Shown here in pieces: positions 6,268 through 7,296 of a stretch of DNA of 7,296 bases. This stretch comes from Eggerthellaceae bacterium (GTDB lineage Bacteria; Actinomycetota; Coriobacteriia; Coriobacteriales; Eggerthellaceae), in NCBI GenBank assembly GCA_017533165.1, contig JAFXIM010000264.1:1-7296 (forward strand), written 5' to 3'. Positions within the stretch are counted from its first letter, which is position 1; each line of letters begins with the position of its first letter. The notes under the pieces were generated by a model, which saw nothing but the letters and a program-made list of their open reading frames with translations, made no database searches and had not been told where the DNA came from. The translations under genes and the position numbers were made by a program.

Positions 6268-6293
6268 GGTGCGATTACCTTACCGATGTCAAA

Positions 6294-6602
6294 CTACATC
6301 AGGCCGGGGATCTTCATACCGCCCATGACAGCGCCCATGCGAGCATTAGACTCGGCGGTTGCGGTGCGCAGGGCCTCGTTTACGGCAGCGACGATCATGT
6401 CCTCAAGCATCTCGACGTCCTCGGGGTCGATGGCCTCGGGATCGATGGTTACGGACTTGACCGACATATCGCCCATGGCGACGGCCTTCACCATGCCGCC
6501 ACCCGCAGATGCCTCAAACTCCATAGCTGCGAGCTCTTCCTGAGCACGAGCAGCCTGAGCCTGCATCTTCTGAGCCTGCCTCATCATCTTCTTCATATCC
6601 AT
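6294..6602 (-). CDS. ybaB: YbaB/EbfC family nucleoid-associated protein
   Basis: This is a small dimeric DNA-binding protein associated with the nucleoid, encoded almost universally between dnaX and recR. The 102 residues fit the family. The N-terminal helix is rich in Met, Gln and Ala (MDMKKMMRQAQKMQ, 1-14, continuing to about 27). It is followed by the strand region EFEASAGGGMVKAVAMGD (28-45) with the typical Gly-rich turn, VTIDPEAIDPEDVEMLEDMI (51-70), a second long helix, and the conserved C-terminal tail MGGMKIPGLM (93-102). The ATG at 6602 is preceded by AAGGAG nine bases upstream; the second ATG two codons on is too far from it. The dnaX stop lies 102 bases upstream and recR starts 26 bases downstream. 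Precise regulatory targets are not known from sequence. Confidence 0.95.
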   Translation of the reverse strand: MDMKKMMRQAQKMQAQAARAQEELAAMEFEASAGGGMVKAVAMGDMSVKSVTIDPEAIDPEDVEMLEDMIVAAVNEALRTATAESNARMGAVMGGMKIPGLM

Positions 6603-6628
6603 GAGCGGAATCTCCTTTTCGTATGTAG

Positions 6629-6658
6629 AGCTGCCGGAAAGCAGCTATGTGCACTATA
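6629..6658 (-). promoter_or_regulatory. Possible weak promoter and hairpin before ybaB
   Basis: In the 102-base gap between dnaX and ybaB, TATAGT (6658-6653 in minus reading) is a fair -10 but has no good -35. A perfect 6-bp stem AGCTGC/GCAGCT (6641-6646 with 6629-6634) follows, close to the predicted start. It could be an internal promoter giving ybaB-recR some independence from dnaX, or a simple spacer hairpin. Confidence 0.25.
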
Positions 6659-6704
6659 GATCACTTGCCTAGCGGCTGCCAGACGACACTCGGGCGAGCT
6701 TGCC

Positions 6705-7253
6705 TTATACCTCTTCGAAGGTGACACCGGCGCCAAATCCGAAGGCGAGCATGGCGTCGAGATCATCGAGGGAAGGCTCGGCGGCCGCAGGTGATGCCGC
6801 GGACGCGGGATCAGCTGCGGCGGGTGCGGACGTGGTCGGTGCGGGTTGGCCAACTGCCGCGGACCCCGTGTGCGCAGATCGGCCGGATGCGGACGAGGCT
6901 GCGGGATGGGCGCCAAACGCAGGCGCCATCGCGGATGCGGCGTTTTCGTTTGCAGCTGGCGAAGGTGAGCTCGAGGCGGGTTGAGCCTGCGCCCAGGGAT
7001 CACCCGCGGGCTCCCAGGCCTCATCGTCATAGGGAACGTAGTCATCGTAGATGTCTACGGGAACCTCATCGTAGTGAGCTGTGGAAGGTGCCACTGCAGC
7101 CGCGCGCACGGGATCAGCCGCCCTCTGCACCTGCTGATCTTGGGGGCGTGCTACCTGCTGGGGCTGCTGCGTGCGCGCCGGCTGCTGCATGCGCGCCGGC
7201 TGCTGAGCCCCTTGAGCCGGCTGTTGCATTACCTGCTGCGCTTGCGGACTCAC
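6705..7253 (-). CDS. dnaX: DnaX (DNA polymerase III tau/gamma), C-terminal linker and tail
   Basis: DnaX is the ATPase of the clamp loader that couples the replicative polymerase to the sliding clamp. Only the region after the catalytic domains is in the window. It has a Gln/Pro/Ala-rich linker (QQPAR repeats, residues about 8-45), an acidic aromatic patch DEVPVDIYDDYVPYDDEAWEP (53-73), a long Ala/Ser/Pro-rich disordered stretch (74-155), and a conserved-looking C-terminal peptide PSLDDLDAMLAFGFGAGVTFEEV (160-182). Identification rests mainly on position directly upstream of ybaB-recR plus this layout. The frame has a GTG at 7253, but this is probably not a true start. Two codons upstream in the same frame is TAG (7257-7259), and the sequence before it is again Gln-rich, so the stop appears to interrupt one continuous linker. 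Whether the tail is still translated is uncertain. Confidence 0.6.
   Translation of the reverse strand: MSPQAQQVMQQPAQGAQQPARMQQPARTQQPQQVARPQDQQVQRAADPVRAAAVAPSTAHYDEVPVDIYDDYVPYDDEAWEPAGDPWAQAQPASSSPSPAANENAASAMAPAFGAHPAASSASGRSAHTGSAAVGQPAPTTSAPAAADPASAASPAAAEPSLDDLDAMLAFGFGAGVTFEEV
7172..7205 (-). repeat. 18-bp tandem repeat in the dnaX linker
   Basis: Two identical 16-base units (7172-7187 and 7190-7205) are spaced at 18 bases and encode QQPAR-M and QQPAR-T. Neighbouring codons continue the Q-Q-P theme with more variation. Such repeats expand and contract easily by slippage and mark this part of DnaX as an unstructured linker. Confidence 0.7.
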
Positions 7254-7256
7254 TTC

Positions 7257-7296
7257 CTACTGGGACTGCTGAACTCGGACAGCTTGCTGAGCTAGC
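7257..7296 (-). CDS. dnaX: DnaX upstream fragment ending at in-frame TAG (partial, runs off window)
   Basis: The last twelve codons before the TAG at 7259-7257 read LAQQAVRVQQSQ in the same frame as the downstream QAQQVMQQ linker. This looks like the end of the upstream DnaX reading frame, cut short by an amber codon where a CAG would fit. The gene continues beyond the window edge, so the ATPase domains cannot be checked. Another frame (starting at 7296) is also open for about 60 codons, but its composition is a frame-shifted image of the repeat. A frameshift between frames is not excluded. Confidence 0.4.
   Translation of the reverse strand, partial: LAQQAVRVQQSQ

Noticed and set aside
7257..7259. 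TAG reassigned to glutamine in this organism
   Set aside because: TAG is the natural stop of the ABC ATPase, the permease, mobBA, the iron-sulfur gene and ybaB in this window, all at expected protein lengths.

Overview
The window is a GC-rich bacterial chromosome segment (roughly 60% GC by eye) in which every supported gene lies on the minus strand. The gene order dnaX-ybaB-recR, frequent GTG starts, a fused MobB-MobA protein and an Ala/Pro/Gln-rich DnaX linker suggest a high-GC Gram-positive. My best guess is Actinomycetota, class Coriobacteriia (Eggerthella/Slackia-like anaerobes), but this is inferred from gene style and not from any search.

In transcription order (right to left), 7296-5671 holds the DNA maintenance cluster: the 3' end of dnaX (clamp-loader tau/gamma subunit), ybaB/ebfC (nucleoid-associated protein) and recR (recombination mediator). 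The visible dnaX frame is interrupted by an in-frame TAG at 7257-7259.

5670-5304 has no convincing protein gene. It carries a weak AT-rich hairpin just after recR, an extended -10 promoter, a block of nested inverted repeats, a strong intrinsic terminator reading leftward, and then a second extended -10 promoter directly before the next gene. Promoter, structured block and terminator together look like a short non-coding RNA of about 125 nt, or an attenuated leader.

5303-2713 holds two genes for redox cofactors. The first is a 452-residue MobB-MobA fusion for the last step of molybdenum guanine dinucleotide cofactor synthesis. The second is a 386-residue iron-sulfur protein with four Cys-rich cluster motifs around an MvhD/FlpD-like core. 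They are 71 bases apart with a 10-bp hairpin between them and are probably co-transcribed.

2552-46 is a complete polar amino acid ABC importer operon: promoter, lipoprotein substrate-binding protein, a 150-base highly structured spacer, permease, and ATPase. The permease stop codon abuts the ATPase Shine-Dalgarno, so those two are probably translationally coupled.

Most of the window is ordinary housekeeping and transport content. The points worth a second look are the candidate small RNA after recR, the amber codon in dnaX, the unusual iron-sulfur partner of mobBA, and the folded spacer in the ABC operon. I did not see phage, transposase, CRISPR, tRNA or rRNA genes.
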